NCBI GenBank assembly: GCA_018383975.1
Contig: JAHAZT010000010.1
Span: 1-32,497 of the forward strand
Origin: Eubacteriales bacterium
GTDB taxonomy: Bacteria; Bacillota; Clostridia; Oscillospirales; CAG-272
Reading direction: 5' to 3'
DNA length: 32,497 bases
The notes under the pieces: model-generated
Told to the model about the DNA's origin: nothing
Seen by the model: only the letters and a program-made list of their open reading frames with translations
Database searches by the model: none
Made by a program: the position numbers and the translations under genes
Part shown: one piece after another, positions 1 to 7,375 of the stretch
How the letters are laid out: each line of letters opens with the position of its first letter
How positions within the stretch are numbered: the first letter of the stretch is position 1

Positions 1-47
1 ACTATATTTATCAAAAAAATCACTTCTTTCGGAAAACATTTTTAATC

Positions 48-76
48 ATTATATAGCTTTGCTGCGAAATTTTCAA
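48..76 (-). promoter_or_regulatory. Divergent promoter reading left out of the window
   Basis: On the minus strand TTGAAA is followed after exactly 17 nt by a perfect TATAAT. It would transcribe a gene lying left of the window, divergent from the deacetylase operon. No part of that gene is visible, so this is a sequence match only. Confidence 0.45.
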
Positions 77-172
77 TAGCGGAGCGGATTTTTGCCTCAA
101 AGGAAGGATTTTCAAGGGTTAATTTTCTGCTTTCTGCGGAAATTAAGGAGGTAAAAACGAAAGGAGAATCTT

Positions 173-958
173 ATGAAAAAAGTTTTTTGTATCATATTTG
201 CGGCGGCACTCTGTGCCTTGTCGACCGTTACCGCCGTCGGCGCGGGAGGCTCTTTCAGCTGGTATTGCAAGCGGCAAAAGGAGCATATCCGTCCGACTGC
301 CGAAGGCAATATGTCGTTCATTGAAAAATATGACGGAGCGTACATCGGCAAAAATCCGGACGAAAAGGTCGTCTATCTCACCTTTGACGCAGGCTATGAG
401 AACGGAAACGTTGCAAGAGTGCTCGACGCGCTGAAAAAGCATAACGCAAAAGGCGCGTTTTTCATTCTGGACAACCTCGCAAGGCGCAACGGTGAGCTTG
501 TTTGCCGTATGGAGAAAGAGGGGCATTTTGTCTGCAATCATACGGCGCGTCACAAGGATATGACAAAGCTCTCGAAAGAGGAATTTGCGGAAGAGCTTCA
601 TAAGCTGGAGAAGGTAGTCAATGAGACGGCGGGAGTGACCGTGAAAAAGTATTATCGTCCGCCGGAGGGCAGATTTTCGGAGGAAAATCTCCGTTGGGCG
701 CAGGAGCTGGGATATAAAACGGTGCTCTGGAGTCTTGCCTATGCGGACTGGGACAACAACCGTCAGCCCGACCCCGAAAAGGCGAAAAAGCTGATACTTG
801 ACAACGTTCATAACGGCGCGGTTATCCTTTTGCACCCGACCTCAAAAACGAATGCCGACATTCTGGACAGCCTGCTCACGTCCCTTGAAGGCGAGGGGTA
901 TCGCTTCGGCACGCTTGACGAACTGTTTTCGGCAGTCGGAACGGAAGCGCTTGAATGA
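173..958 (+). CDS. PdaA-like polysaccharide deacetylase
   Basis: 261-residue exported NodB-type polysaccharide deacetylase, most like the PdaA branch that de-N-acetylates muramic acid during spore-cortex delta-lactam formation. Residues 1-24 form a signal peptide. The domain has motif 1 TFDAGYENG (about 70-78; the TFDxGYENG form is typical of PdaA), motif 2 NHTARH (His123, His127), motif 3 RPPEG (about 162) and a late LLHP motif. The metal-ligand Asp and two His are present. The start has an AAAGGAG site 6 nt upstream; a second AGGAGG lies about 10 nt further up. It overlaps the next deacetylase by 4 nt (ATGA), so the two are translationally coupled. Family assignment is firm; the spore-cortex role is inferred from the PdaA-like motif only. 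Confidence 0.87.
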   Translation: MKKVFCIIFAAALCALSTVTAVGAGGSFSWYCKRQKEHIRPTAEGNMSFIEKYDGAYIGKNPDEKVVYLTFDAGYENGNVARVLDALKKHNAKGAFFILDNLARRNGELVCRMEKEGHFVCNHTARHKDMTKLSKEEFAEELHKLEKVVNETAGVTVKKYYRPPEGRFSEENLRWAQELGYKTVLWSLAYADWDNNRQPDPEKAKKLILDNVHNGAVILLHPTSKTNADILDSLLTSLEGEGYRFGTLDELFSAVGTEALE

Positions 959-1641
959 AAACGCTTGCAAAAAGGGTTATGTGCGCCGCATTTGCCCTTG
1001 TGATGACAGCCTTTTCCGGCGTTTGTGCCGTCGCCTCCGGAAACGTTGTTTATTCGGGTGCGGCGGGCTGCGGAAAGAGAATTGCCATAACGTTTGATGA
1101 CGGTCCTCACCCGCGGAAAACCGCGGAAATTCTTGATTTGCTTGCGGAACGCTCCGTCCGCGCGACGTTTTTCGTCGTGGGTGAAAATGCAAAACTTTAT
1201 CCCGACCTGCTTATGCGGCAGGTCGCAGAGGGACACGAAATAGGCAATCACACCTATCATCATAAACCGATGAAAAAATGCAGGGACGGCGAAGGCAAAC
1301 GCGAGATAACGGAAACCTCGGAGGCGATAAAAAGCATAACGGGAAAGGCGCCCGTGCTTTTCCGTCCGCCGGAGGGGTCATATTCTCCGTCGACGGTTGA
1401 GCTTGCGCGGGCGTGCGGCTGTGACGTCGTTTTGTGGAACGTCGACACCCGCGACTGGGCGCTTGCGGGAACGGAGGAGATAGTATCAAACGTAAAGAAG
1501 AACGTCCGCAACGGAAGTATTATTCTTTTTCACGATTTCACCCGCGACGGCTCGCACACCCTTGACGCGCTGAAAATTCTTCTGCCGTATCTCTTGTCGG
1601 AGGGGTACGAGTTTGTGACGGTTTCCGAGCTGATAAAATAA
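955..1641 (+). CDS. Secreted polysaccharide deacetylase (NodB domain)
   Basis: 228-residue exported deacetylase with all five NodB motifs: TFDDGPHP (Asp48/Asp49), NHTYHH (His99, His103), FRPPEGSYS (about 136-144), WNVDTRDW (about 161-168) and ILFHDF (His193). These give the catalytic base, the metal triad and the catalytic His, so it should be active, probably on N-acetylated peptidoglycan or another cell-wall glycan. Residues 1-28 look like a signal peptide. It starts inside the stop of the PdaA-like gene (ATGA overlap) and ends directly at an intrinsic terminator. The canonical motif 1 differs from the PdaA-type motif of its neighbour, so the two enzymes probably act on different sugar residues. 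Confidence 0.9.
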   Translation: MKTLAKRVMCAAFALVMTAFSGVCAVASGNVVYSGAAGCGKRIAITFDDGPHPRKTAEILDLLAERSVRATFFVVGENAKLYPDLLMRQVAEGHEIGNHTYHHKPMKKCRDGEGKREITETSEAIKSITGKAPVLFRPPEGSYSPSTVELARACGCDVVLWNVDTRDWALAGTEEIVSNVKKNVRNGSIILFHDFTRDGSHTLDALKILLPYLLSEGYEFVTVSELIK

Positions 1642-1674
1642 AAAAATCCCCCGCTCGTGCGGGGGATTTTTTTT
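1641..1674. terminator. Bidirectional intrinsic terminator
   Basis: The hairpin ATCCCCC-gctcgtgc-GGGGGAT is flanked by A-run and T-run, so it works in both directions. It closes the deacetylase operon from the left and rnj from the right; the rnj stop codon overlaps its T-run. Confidence 0.9.
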
Positions 1675-3346
1675 ACATATCAAGAACTATCGGAAGTATC
1701 ATCGGGCGACGCTTTGTATGCTGATATATAAACTTTGAAAGGTCGTCCTTGATTTTGCCGCGGATTTGCGGAAAATCGCAGTTTTTGTGGTCAAGAGCGT
1801 CATAAACGGAGCCGCGGACGACCTCCTTTATGCTGTCGATAAGCTCGGAGGAGTCCTTTTCGTAGACAAAGCCCCTTGAAACCACCTCCGGTCCCGAAAC
1901 CATATCGCGGATATCAAAATCTATCGCGACTGAAACAACGATAAGCCCGTCCTGCGAGAGATGGCGCCTGTCGCTCAGAACAACGTTTCCGACATCGCCG
2001 ACGCCGCTGCCGTCCACCATAACGATACCGCTCGGCACCGTGCCGGCAAATCTTGCGCCCGCAGAGTCGATTTCGAGCACCCTGCCGACGTCCATAACGA
2101 AAATATTTTCGGATGACATGCCCATCTGCTCGGCAAGCTCCTTGTGATGATAAAGATGACGGGCCTCGCCGTGTATCGGAACGAAATACTGCGGCTTCAG
2201 CAGCGCATGGAAAATTTTTATTTCCTCCGCGCATGCGTGACCGGAAACGTGAACCTCGGCGATTGCGTCGTTGAGAACAGTCACTCCTCTTCTGAACAGC
2301 TCGTTTATAATGTTTCCGACGAGCTTTTCGTTGCCCGGTATTGCGGAAGCGGAAATTATCACAAGGTCGGAGGGACCCAGCTCGATTTTATCGTGCATAC
2401 CGAAGGTCATTCTGTAAAGCGCGGACATCGGCTCGCCCTGACTGCCCGTTGAAATAATTGTCGTTTTTTCGGGCGGATATTTCTTTATTTCCGATATATC
2501 GACAAGCGCCCCTTCGGGGAATGACATATATCCAAGCTCCTCCGCCGCTCTGACGACGTTTATCATACTTCTGCCCGTTATGGCAACCTTTCTGCCGTGC
2601 TGATGGGCAATGTCAATCACCTGCTGGACGCGATGGACGTTTGAAGAAAACGTTGAAATGACTATGCGCTTATCCTTATATTCGTCGAAGAAGCGGACAA
2701 GCGACTGCCCGACCTTCTTTTCGGACGGAGTAAAGCCGGGACGCTCAACGTTCGTCGACTCGCACATAAGCAGCTTTACGCCCTCCCTGCCTATCTCGCC
2801 GAGACGCGTAAGGTCTGTCATTTCTCCGTCGACGGGTGTAGCGTCTATCTTGAAGTCGCCGGAATGGACAACCGTTCCGACGGGGGTTCTTATCGCGACG
2901 CACACCGCGCCCGCTATCGAATGGTTTACGTGAATGAATTCGACGTCAAATATGCCGAGTTTTATTCTTTCTCCTGCGGAAACGCAATGAAGCTCCGGCT
3001 TGAAATCGAAGCGGAATTCCTTGAATTTGTTTTCAAGAATTCCGAGCGTCAGCCTTGTTCCGTAAACGGGGACGTTTATCCTCTGAAGAAGATACGGAAC
3101 GCCGCCTATATGGTCCTCGTGACCGTGCGTAAGAATTACGCCCTTTATTTTTTCCCTGTTGTTTACAAGGTATGTCACGTCGGGGACGACAAGGTCGACT
3201 CCGAGCATATCGTCGCTCGGAAAGCCGAGACCGCAGTCAACGATTATTATATTGTCGCTGTATTCGAGAACAGCGAGGTTTTTCGCAATCTCGCCGAGTC
3301 CTCCCAACGCAAACACTTTCAGTTTTTTAGCTTTTGATCTTGCCAT
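1673..3346 (-). CDS. rnj: Ribonuclease J
   Basis: 557-residue beta-CASP metallo-beta-lactamase ribonuclease with 5'-3' exo- and endonuclease activity in mRNA decay and rRNA maturation, a cytoplasmic enzyme of Firmicutes. The N-terminus FALGGLGEI is typical of RNase J. The zinc motif HGHEDHIGG is at about 74-82 (His74, His76, Asp78, His79). HSGDFKID supplies the next ligand, the beta-CASP part follows, and VPIHGEARHL lies in the late motif region. Length matches the family. There is no Shine-Dalgarno sequence directly before the ATG; an AAAGGA lies further up, separated from the start by a small hairpin (see findings). Its promoter is about 320 nt upstream. It is monocistronic and ends in a shared terminator. 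Confidence 0.95.
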   Translation of the reverse strand: MARSKAKKLKVFALGGLGEIAKNLAVLEYSDNIIIVDCGLGFPSDDMLGVDLVVPDVTYLVNNREKIKGVILTHGHEDHIGGVPYLLQRINVPVYGTRLTLGILENKFKEFRFDFKPELHCVSAGERIKLGIFDVEFIHVNHSIAGAVCVAIRTPVGTVVHSGDFKIDATPVDGEMTDLTRLGEIGREGVKLLMCESTNVERPGFTPSEKKVGQSLVRFFDEYKDKRIVISTFSSNVHRVQQVIDIAHQHGRKVAITGRSMINVVRAAEELGYMSFPEGALVDISEIKKYPPEKTTIISTGSQGEPMSALYRMTFGMHDKIELGPSDLVIISASAIPGNEKLVGNIINELFRRGVTVLNDAIAEVHVSGHACAEEIKIFHALLKPQYFVPIHGEARHLYHHKELAEQMGMSSENIFVMDVGRVLEIDSAGARFAGTVPSGIVMVDGSGVGDVGNVVLSDRRHLSQDGLIVVSVAIDFDIRDMVSGPEVVSRGFVYEKDSSELIDSIKEVVRGSVYDALDHKNCDFPQIRGKIKDDLSKFIYQHTKRRPMILPIVLDM

Positions 3347-3669
3347 AGCACACCAAGCCCATCCGTAAAAGATGGGGTCCTTTCAGATAAAAATTATGTA
3401 ATCCGGACGGAAAAATTCAGTCCTCTCCCACAAAAACGGAAAAGTCCTCTTCACGATTCCGTCTCTTTCGGGAATATTAAAATAGAGTTTCCGGTTATCT
3501 CTCCGCTGCCGTCCGGTTTGATATACGGAAAAAATATATATAAATAAAATTACATTTCAAAAATTACGCAGCCGATAAAATCGCGGACGCGCAAACCCGA
3601 AATTACATCGGATAATCGCAACTCCGCCGGAGACGGCGCTTCCGCAGACCGCCTTTTTCGGCACTCTTA
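3347..3669 (-). promoter_or_regulatory. Long 5' leader of rnj
   Basis: Non-coding stretch between the predicted rnj transcription start and the ATG. Read on the minus strand it holds an AT-rich middle, a possible 23-codon ORF (start GTG at 3454, stop TGA at 3383) whose stop touches an AAAGGA motif, then a 6-bp hairpin CCCATC-loop-GATGGG, 11 nt, and the rnj ATG. No known riboswitch or T-box was recognised. A regulatory role is inferred from length and structure. Confidence 0.5.
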
Positions 3670-3675
3670 AATATT

Positions 3676-3704
3676 ATTATAACACATTTTTTCCCTTCGG
3701 GCAA
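3676..3704 (-). promoter_or_regulatory. Promoter of rnj
   Basis: Minus strand TTGCCC, 17-nt spacer ending TGT, then a perfect TATAAT (extended -10). Predicted start of transcription near 3669. The best promoter match in the 490-nt gap. Confidence 0.65.
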
Positions 3705-3834
3705 TAGTTTTCTGAAAAAAATACCTGTGTTTTTCTTTTTGACGCGGATTTGCGCGCGAAAACCGTTTCCTGCATAAAAATTTTTTCCGGCGGCAAATAA
3801 TCTTTCATATCAACTTCACACAGGAGGCGGTTTT

Positions 3835-4098
3835 ATGATAACGAGAGCATATAAAAAGAATATGGTTATTGTCAGCGATATAGAAAGCGATACCGTTGAG
3901 GAGGCGTATCTTTTCATACGCGAGGACGCGCCGAGTCCCGACGAAAGCACGCTTGTAAAGGAAGCGGGGCGGATAATACGCGCGTGCGGCGGAGCGGGAA
4001 AAGCAAGGTCTTCTCTGCCCGTCGCTCTGCTCTGGTTTCTTTCCGGAATGAGCGTTGCCGCCGCTTTCGCGTCCGTCATATACTTTTTCATACTGTGA
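3835..4098 (+). CDS. Small tail-anchored membrane protein, unknown function
   Basis: 87-residue protein not assigned to a named family. Residues 1-57 are soluble and mixed charged; the last 30 residues form one hydrophobic helix (LPVALLWFLSGMSVAAAF and on) ending at the C-terminus, so it should be tail-anchored with its N-terminus in the cytoplasm. The start is supported by an AGGAGG site 7 nt upstream. It precedes the DUF3343 and cysteine desulfurase genes on the same strand, with about 90 nt between. It may share their transcript but nothing in the sequence ties it to sulfur chemistry. Confidence 0.7.
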   Translation: MITRAYKKNMVIVSDIESDTVEEAYLFIREDAPSPDESTLVKEAGRIIRACGGAGKARSSLPVALLWFLSGMSVAAAFASVIYFFIL

Positions 4099-4143
4099 CC
4101 TTTTGATTGACGGCGTCCTCCCCTTTTGCATATCATAAAAACA

Positions 4144-4162
4144 GGGAGAGCTTTTTTCTCCC
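4144..4162 (+). other. Intergenic hairpin before the DUF3343 gene
   Basis: GGGAGA-gcttttt-TCTCCC, six paired bases, without a following T-run. It could be a weak RNA stabiliser or processing site; it is not a convincing terminator. Confidence 0.35.
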
Positions 4163-4188
4163 CATTAAAAAACAAGGGCGTGAAAACG

Positions 4189-4413
4189 ATGGATAAATGC
4201 GTCATAACAATACCGTCGCCGACAATGGCGACGAAAGCGGCGCGGCTGCTCGGCAAAAGCGGCATACGCGCAAGGTCCGTCCGTCTCAGCCCCGAAAAAA
4301 ACAAAAGGGGCTGCGCGTCGGGCGTTGCCGTCGACGAAAAGGATTGCGATACCGCCATGCTCATTCTCAAAAGAAACGGTATTGCCTATTCCGGCACGGT
4401 AACGCTGCGATGA
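4189..4413 (+). CDS. DUF3343 protein (putative Se/S carrier-like)
   Basis: 74-residue protein of the DUF3343 type, a small fold annotated as a possible selenium/sulfur carrier. It opens with a beta strand (CVITIPSPTMATKAARLL), then SVRLSP and a RGCASGVAV segment, which matches the usual conserved Cys-Gly region of the family. The ORF track starts 21 codons earlier, but that extension runs through a hairpin and lacks a ribosome site; this ATG has AAGGGCG 9 nt upstream. It sits 16 nt before a cysteine desulfurase, a pairing common for this family, which fits a role in passing sulfur or selenium. That role is an inference. Confidence 0.7.
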   Translation: MDKCVITIPSPTMATKAARLLGKSGIRARSVRLSPEKNKRGCASGVAVDEKDCDTAMLILKRNGIAYSGTVTLR

Positions 4414-4429
4414 GCGTGACAGCGGCTTT

Positions 4430-5569
4430 ATGATATATCTTGACAACGCCGCCACGACCTTTCCGAAGCCATCCTCGGTGGCAAGGTCGATGGCGAAATG
4501 CATAAAGGAATACTGCGGAAATCCGGGAAGGAGCGCGCATCCGCTCGCATTGAAGTCCGCAGAGGCGGTATTTGATACGAGGAGCGGAATATGCGCCCTT
4601 TTCGGAACGTCAAAGCAGGAAAACGTAATATTTTCATATAATGCCACGCATGCGATAAATAAGGTTCTTTCGGGACTTATACGCTCCGGAGACGGAATTA
4701 TAACAACAAATATGGAGCATAACAGCGTGCGACGTCCGGTTGCGAATCTGTGTGCGATGCGGGGCGCGGAATATTCCGTGATAAACGCGCTCGCACCTGA
4801 TGACGCTCTTATCTCGGAGCTTGAAGCAAAAATCACACCGAGAACGAAAGCAGTCGTGACGATACACGCGTCAAACATATGCTCTGCGTCTCTTCCCGTT
4901 GCGAAAATCGGAGAGGTCTGCCGAAGGCGAAGACTTATTTACGTCGTCGACGCATCGCAGAGCGCAGGCATATACGATATAAACCTCCCCCGCGACGGAA
5001 TAAGCGTGCTGTGCGCTCCGGGTCACAAGGGGCTGTACGGTCCGCAGGGAACGGGATTTGCCGTCTTTTGCGACGATTTTGATTTTTCCCTTCTGTCGCC
5101 GACGGAATTCGGCGGAAGCGGCTTTGCCTCCGCGGATATAACAATGGGGCATACGCCGCCGGAATCATACGAGGCAGGCACGCTGAACGTCCCCGGCATT
5201 GTCGGGCTGGGAGAAGGGATAAAATATATCCGCTCCGTCGGCACGGAAAATATTCTTTCACACGAGAAAAAACTTTTTGCTCTTGCGAGGGAGGGACTGT
5301 CCTCCGTCGACGGAATCAAAATTTATCTGCCCGAAAGAGAAGGCGGCGTTATGCTTTTCAATTCGGACAGAATGAGCGGTTCCGCACTTTCGGCTGCTCT
5401 TGCGGAAAACGGCATCTGCACGCGACCGGGACTTCATTGCGCTCCGACGGCACACGCTGCCGTCGGCACGGGCGGCGACGCCGTCCGTATCAGCTTTTCG
5501 ATTTTCAACGGCGCGGAGGATATTCATTCGCTCGTGACGGCTGTCGGACGGATAACCGCACAAAAATAG
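4430..5569 (+). CDS. Cysteine desulfurase family protein (class V aminotransferase)
   Basis: 379-residue PLP enzyme that releases sulfur (or selenium) from cysteine (or selenocysteine). It starts MIYLDNAATTFPKP, as in the IscS/SufS superfamily. NMEHNS and VDASQSAG flank the PLP site, the PLP lysine lies in APGHKGLYGPQGTG (Lys200), and the catalytic Cys337 lies in RPGLHCAPTAH. The short active-site loop and GLHCAP motif resemble the clostridial family described by TIGR01977 rather than true IscS. No iron-sulfur scaffold gene is adjacent; the neighbour is DUF3343, so the sulfur acceptor may be that protein. The ribosome site is weak, so it may rely on coupling to the upstream gene. Its TAG stop abuts repeat block A. 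Confidence 0.87.
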   Translation: MIYLDNAATTFPKPSSVARSMAKCIKEYCGNPGRSAHPLALKSAEAVFDTRSGICALFGTSKQENVIFSYNATHAINKVLSGLIRSGDGIITTNMEHNSVRRPVANLCAMRGAEYSVINALAPDDALISELEAKITPRTKAVVTIHASNICSASLPVAKIGEVCRRRRLIYVVDASQSAGIYDINLPRDGISVLCAPGHKGLYGPQGTGFAVFCDDFDFSLLSPTEFGGSGFASADITMGHTPPESYEAGTLNVPGIVGLGEGIKYIRSVGTENILSHEKKLFALAREGLSSVDGIKIYLPEREGGVMLFNSDRMSGSALSAALAENGICTRPGLHCAPTAHAAVGTGGDAVRISFSIFNGAEDIHSLVTAVGRITAQK

Positions 5570-5926
5570 GGATTTGCAAGTATGCGAAGCACGCTTGCAG
5601 GCCTCGCCGAGACGGGTTCGGAAACCGCGCAGCGGTTGGAGGGATTTGCAAGTATGCGCAGCATGCTTGCAGGCGTCGCCGAGACGGGTTCGGAAGCCGC
5701 GCAGCGGTTGGAGTGTAAAAAAAACAATCCCTCAGTCGGCTTGCGCCGACAGCTCCCTTTACACAAGGGATTTGCAAGTGTGCGAAGCACGCTTGCAGGC
5801 GTCGCCGAGACGGGTTGTAAAAAAACAATCCCTCACCGCCTGCGGCGGTCCCCCTCTCTCACAAGAGAGGGCTTATTAAAATCAATCCGCGGCTCTGCCG
5901 CACCTTTTCTCTTTGATCTTCTCTCT
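5569..5926 (+). repeat. Modular hairpin repeat, block A
   Basis: Intergenic block of shuffled modules. Two 72-nt units stand in exact tandem (5569-5640 and 5641-5712); each starts GGGATTTGCAAG and contains a GCAAG...CTTGC hairpin plus a GCCGAGACGGGTT core. A linker with hairpin GTCGGC-TTGC-GCCGAC (about 5730-5752) follows, then a third shortened unit (5767-5816), a CCGCC-TGC-GGCGG hairpin, a CCCTCTCT-CACA-AGAGAGGG hairpin and a tail CTTATTAAAATCAAT with CT-rich sequence. The same modules recur in blocks B and D, some inverted. The block begins at the last base of the desulfurase stop codon. The long open frame through it is an accident of the 72-nt (24-codon) unit length. Confidence 0.85.
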
Positions 5927-6001
5927 TCTCTCCTGAATAACTTCCCTCCCGTATGGCGAAAATCAATTTACAAAGATTTTTGCTGTTCAGGAGGAATTTT
6001 T

Positions 6002-7219
6002 ATGAAAAAAATATTTGTTTTCTTGTATGCGCTTTCCCTTATCTTCTGCATTTCGCTGACAGCCTTTGCCGTCAGTCTTTCGCCGGGGCTTGACGTCATC
6101 CGCTCGTCAATGAAAATGGTCAAAACGAGCGTCGGAGAAAATTCCGTTTCGTTTTCCGCCGCCGATTTTGAAAGCTTTCTCGGCACAAAACCGGAAAAAA
6201 TCAAAATTGTTTCTTTACCGGATGAAAAATCCGGCAGACTGATGTTCGGCGAAAAGGCGGTGTCCGCGGGGGATGAAATCAATATCGAGTCCGTTTCCGC
6301 ATTGAGGTTTGTCCCTGCGGCGAAGAACGCCTCGTCGACGTTTGAATTTTCCGTCGACGGTGACGAAAAGTTTATATGCTCCGTAAATTCCATGCCCGCC
6401 CTCAACTTCGCGCCGACGGTTTCCGATGAAAGCCTTGCCGTGGAAAAGGAAATTCCATGCTTCGGCACTCTGTCGTCCGTCGACAAGGAGGGCGACGCCG
6501 TGACGTATTTTGTCACCTCAGCCGCAAAGCACGGCGAGCTGACGCTTGACAATATAACGGGCAAATTCATTTATTCACCGGATAAAAATTTCAGCGGCAA
6601 AGACCGTTTCAGATTTGTAGCAAAGGATTATTACGGCAATATTTCAAAAGAGGCGGAGGTAAAAATCACCGTATCGAAAAGCAGTATAAAATACTGTGAT
6701 ATGGCAGGAAACGACGCATATACGGCGGCGTCCGTCCTCGGCGGAAAGGAAATTCTTCTCGGAGAAACGATTGGCGGAGAAAAATATTTTTATCCCGAAA
6801 AAACCGTCACGAGAGAAGAATTTCTCATTATGGCAATGAATGCTCTTGATTTGCCGACGGCAGATGACGTTGCAACCGCTTTTGCCGATGACGCGGGAAT
6901 TACCGCACAACGGAGAAAATATGTCACGGCGGCAGTATCGGGAGGAATAATATTCGGCGTCGACTATGAGGACGGCAAGCGTTTTGACGGTGCCTCGCCG
7001 ATAACCGCACGTCAGGCGGCAACGATCGTTTCAAGACTGATGTCCAAAACGTCGCCTTCGCTTTCGGAGGTATTGCCCGTCGCCGCGTCATGCGGCGACG
7101 AAGTGACGGACGAGGGGCTTGCGGCAATGGCGTCGCTCGGATATTTTTCGGGTATGAAAGCGGACGACACCCTCACCCGCGCCGACGCTGCAAAGATAAT
7201 TTATAAGATGATGAAATGA
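6002..7219 (+). CDS. Secreted SLH-domain protein with cadherin/Big_9-like domain
   Basis: 405-residue exported surface protein. Residues 1-23 are a signal peptide. About 125-215 carry an Ig/cadherin-like repeat (pattern DKEGDAVTYFV, GELTL, GKFIYSPDKNFSGKDRFRFVA, as in Big_9/VCBS-type tandem domains). The last ~170 residues contain three SLH-like segments, with marks such as TVTREEFLIMAMNAL, ITARQAATIVSRLM and LTRADAAKIIYKM, which normally bind pyruvylated wall polymer. The track ORF is 140 codons longer but runs through repeat block A; this ATG has AGGAGG 7 nt upstream and begins the signal peptide. It ends before a terminator and is probably monocistronic. No enzyme domain was seen. Confidence 0.85.
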   Translation: MKKIFVFLYALSLIFCISLTAFAVSLSPGLDVIRSSMKMVKTSVGENSVSFSAADFESFLGTKPEKIKIVSLPDEKSGRLMFGEKAVSAGDEINIESVSALRFVPAAKNASSTFEFSVDGDEKFICSVNSMPALNFAPTVSDESLAVEKEIPCFGTLSSVDKEGDAVTYFVTSAAKHGELTLDNITGKFIYSPDKNFSGKDRFRFVAKDYYGNISKEAEVKITVSKSSIKYCDMAGNDAYTAASVLGGKEILLGETIGGEKYFYPEKTVTREEFLIMAMNALDLPTADDVATAFADDAGITAQRRKYVTAAVSGGIIFGVDYEDGKRFDGASPITARQAATIVSRLMSKTSPSLSEVLPVAASCGDEVTDEGLAAMASLGYFSGMKADDTLTRADAAKIIYKMMK

Positions 7220-7227
7220 GCAAAAAG

Positions 7228-7255
7228 AAAAGCCGCCCGACGGGCGGTTTTTTTC
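7228..7255 (+). terminator. Intrinsic terminator after the SLH gene
   Basis: Hairpin CCGCCC-GAC-GGGCGG followed by seven T, 10 nt after the stop codon. Confidence 0.9.
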
Positions 7256-7375
7256 TTCTGCGTGATATTTGCCGCAAGGATTTCCTCCTCGCGCTCCGAT
7301 TCCTTCGGTTTTGCACGCACGGTGCGCGTCACAGCCCTTGCTCCATGGCTTTCATAATACTGTCAATAAACTCGA

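Noticed and set aside
143-835. 230-codon minus-strand ORF
   Set aside because: Antisense shadow of the PdaA-like gene; no start signals.
5569-5816. CRISPR-like array
   Set aside because: The 72-nt units are adjacent, without unique spacers, and their hairpins recur as dispersed modules elsewhere; no cas genes.
5582-6001. 140-codon N-terminal extension of the SLH protein in the ORF track
   Set aside because: It runs through repeat block A, has no ribosome site, and the real signal peptide starts at 6002 after AGGAGG.
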